Source: Spisula solida
Lineage: Eukaryota; Mollusca; Bivalvia; Venerida; Mactridae
Assembly (NCBI GenBank): GCA_947247005.1
Contig: OX365944.1
Coordinates: 26,201,501-26,265,500 of the forward strand
Direction of reading: 5' to 3'
DNA length: 64,000 nt
Shown: in pieces, positions 61,882 through 64,000 of the stretch
Numbering within the stretch: position 1 is the stretch's first letter
How the letters are laid out: each line of letters opens with the position of its first letter
Position numbers and translations under genes: made by a program
Notes under the pieces: model-generated
Seen by the model: the letters and a program-made list of their open reading frames with translations, nothing else
Database searches by the model: none
What the model was told of the DNA's origin: nothing

Positions 61882-64000
61882 AACAATATTACTGAATATT
61901 TACTGCATGCATTTATGTCGAGAAAATGGCTCAGTATTTACGTAAAATTGCTTTCATATAACAAATCGAATTCCAGCCTGGGTTGCTGGTTTGAACCGAT
62001 GTCGTAAGATTTGTCACCAAATAGTACTTCATGTACCAGTAGTATCGCCGCAGTGTCATTGTTTTTAAAAAATAGTTTAGAATTATGGTAAAGTAACTTA
62101 AACTAATCTCCTTTCAAAGCGTGTTTTATGATAGAAAAACGTCTTTTTTAAATTCCAATATGATGTGCGCCAAAGACTACGTAAGAATCAAAGTAATGTG
62201 TTGAATTCGGTTTTGATATTTAAGCAAGTGTTATAGATACGCTAATGGAGAATGGAGTATATAAAGCTGATATAACTTCACTGTTAAAATATAATTACCT
62301 ACAGTCCAACCTCATGTTTTCATGAAAAAAGCAGCCATCAACCATACGTAATCTCAATCAACCTATTTAAATCAAGCCCGCATACATGAATTAGCCCAAC
62401 AAATAGAGCTGGTGCAATGTTTGGGGATACGGATGGTTCGTTCTGTGTCTGTCTCTTGTGTGGGTGGATAGGTAATTGTCTGCGCTCGTACAGTATTTAA
62501 TTAATACTTCCGTGGTTAATTAGATATTATATTGATCGTAAACACATGTCTCGAGTACGGTGCTACTACAAATGGTAGACAATTAACATTAAAGTAAACG
62601 GCGTATTGTAATAATTAGCAATTTCAATGATTATACATGTATTGTAGTAAAGCTCTTTTCATCAATTCTATGATGTCGTAATATAGTTTTATATTAAGTA
62701 AATTTCATAATGTTGGATTGTACGAAATTCAATGTTTATAAAATATAAAACTAACACTAATAAAAGTATTTTGAAACGTTTGCTAATAATTTACGTAAAC
62801 ATTATATTTTATATAACTTACACTCCTATGAAATTTTAAATATCAAAAATCAGGAATCTGGGTAGTTTAAGGTAACTGTTAGTTTGCACGGTGTCAAGAT
62901 AATGTGACTTTGTAGTAATACGGTTGACTAGTGGGGCTGAAAACAATATTTAAATTTACTGAGTTTCAATGCCAGAAAGTAGTTAATCAATATAATTATA
63001 GGTAAATACAAATGCCTGCAAATCAATATAAAATCAGGAACAAATACTCCATTATGTAAATGGATATAAAATATTGAAAGGGTTCCCTTAATTTTGCTTT
63101 GCACGTAGATTAGTTGTCCTAACCGGAAGTGAAGTATTTAGTTAAGACCTAACGCTGAGAGCACTTCCGTCTATTAATTCGCAATATCCCGTGTGTCTCC
63201 ACATCAACTTTACATAAATCATTAACAAATATAGAATCACTAATAATTAGTAAATATTAATCAGTCATCACGATGGTACATCGAGTTTGAAACAATCAAG
63301 ACCAATCAATACGAACTGTTCAAGGTTTACACTACATATAATAATTTATTTAATGGGTTGAGATCATGTACCGAAACATTGTTTCCTGGTAACAAAGTGA
63401 CGATACACACTGCGAGCAATCTATGAGCATCGTGTGCCAAAGAAGACTGTGACGTTTGTTAGCTTAAATATACGTGTTATATGATTGTGTTTGTAATTAA
63501 TGTGTTATTTATTTTATTTGGTATTGGAGTCACGTGAATAATCAGGGTCATCTGTTATGGAGAAGAAAGGCACATACTTCCCATAGAGTCTTCCTTTGAA
63601 TATAGGTCGGTTTGATTTCCTTCTTACTTACATGTCAATACTATTATTCACAATAACATATCATGAAGACTATGATGTATTGTGTAAGCTTCATTATACA
63701 CACCGACCACGTATTAACAACATCTCACTATCAATTTATATTCTACACCGATATCCTATGTAATATAGTATTATTCCTTAGATGCCCTTGATTTGTCAAT
63801 ATATCCATGTTTATCGCTTCCAATTCCTGTCGACGTGACCAAAGTCGTACTGAACAATATTTAGAGTTCGGAGAGCATTTTCTTTACTTATTGCAAAATA
63901 ATCTGTCTAATGCTAAGGAATCATCAATCTGCATAATTTTATCGTTGTTTTCGTGTCTGTAAACCAGTTGACGTGACAATATTGCATACAAACCACGATC

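Larger units (their letters stand above)
59657..64000 (-). repeat. Arm B of the large inverted segmental duplication
   Basis: Reverse complement of arm A (11,868-19,240), continuing to the end of the window. It lacks both arm A insertions and has its own differences: an extra 450 bp at about 61,432-61,881 and an expanded degenerate tandem motif at 60,125-60,560. The uninterrupted site for the 3.2-kb element is at 63,628-63,632. No gene is seen. Confidence 0.9.

Overview
The window looks like animal, most probably molluscan (bivalve-like), nuclear DNA. It is AT-rich, has no operons and almost no long open frames, and is packed with repeats. The main clue to the organism is a broken-up, intron-containing nicotinic acetylcholine receptor (nAChR) alpha-type gene on the + strand (about 30.67-46.99 kb). 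Its pore segment has the sequence style known from lophotrochozoan receptor expansions. The rest is transposable elements, segmental duplications, foldbacks and satellites. I see no intact protein-coding gene.

Layout. (1) 0-9 kb: one copy of a direct duplication whose partner lies at 55.7-57.3 kb, a short tandem repeat, unassigned AT-rich DNA, then a decayed two-ORF LINE (about 4.3-8.67 kb) followed by a tRNA-like SINE head. (2) 11.9-19.2 kb: arm A of a large inverted duplication, interrupted by a 3.2-kb element with 477-bp terminal inverted repeats and by a 739-bp MITE. Both are missing from arm B (59.66-64.0 kb, running off the window), so arm B serves as a natural empty site. (3) 20.0-26.9 kb: a MITE, a CG-rich-loop hairpin, and two head-to-tail units that share a 302-bp left end and a 177-bp right end but not their interiors. 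(4) 28.8-30 kb: a cluster of foldback and TIR elements. (5) 30.7-47.0 kb: the nAChR pseudogene. Its introns hold a 56-bp satellite, a minus-strand LINE remnant, a TTAA-flanked MITE and tRNA-like relics. (6) 47-64 kb: mostly gene-free DNA, a diverged dispersed repeat pair, hairpins, the second copy of the direct duplication with its own insertions, and arm B.

How the pieces relate. Several insertions can be polarised because a paralogous copy without the insertion is present in the same window. The 3.2-kb element is the most interesting. Its ends begin CACTGTG and a 5-bp TGTTA is duplicated around it; the paralogous site has one copy of the target. It also carries 15-bp subterminal repeats in both arms. 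End sequence plus 5-bp target duplication resembles the Transib/RAG group, but no transposase is present to prove it. The nAChR relic has Pro-Ala where cation-selective receptors have Gly-Glu at the inner mouth of TM2, so its functional ancestor may have been a chloride-conducting acetylcholine receptor. Frames, splice sites and repeat boundaries were read by eye; no database search was possible.
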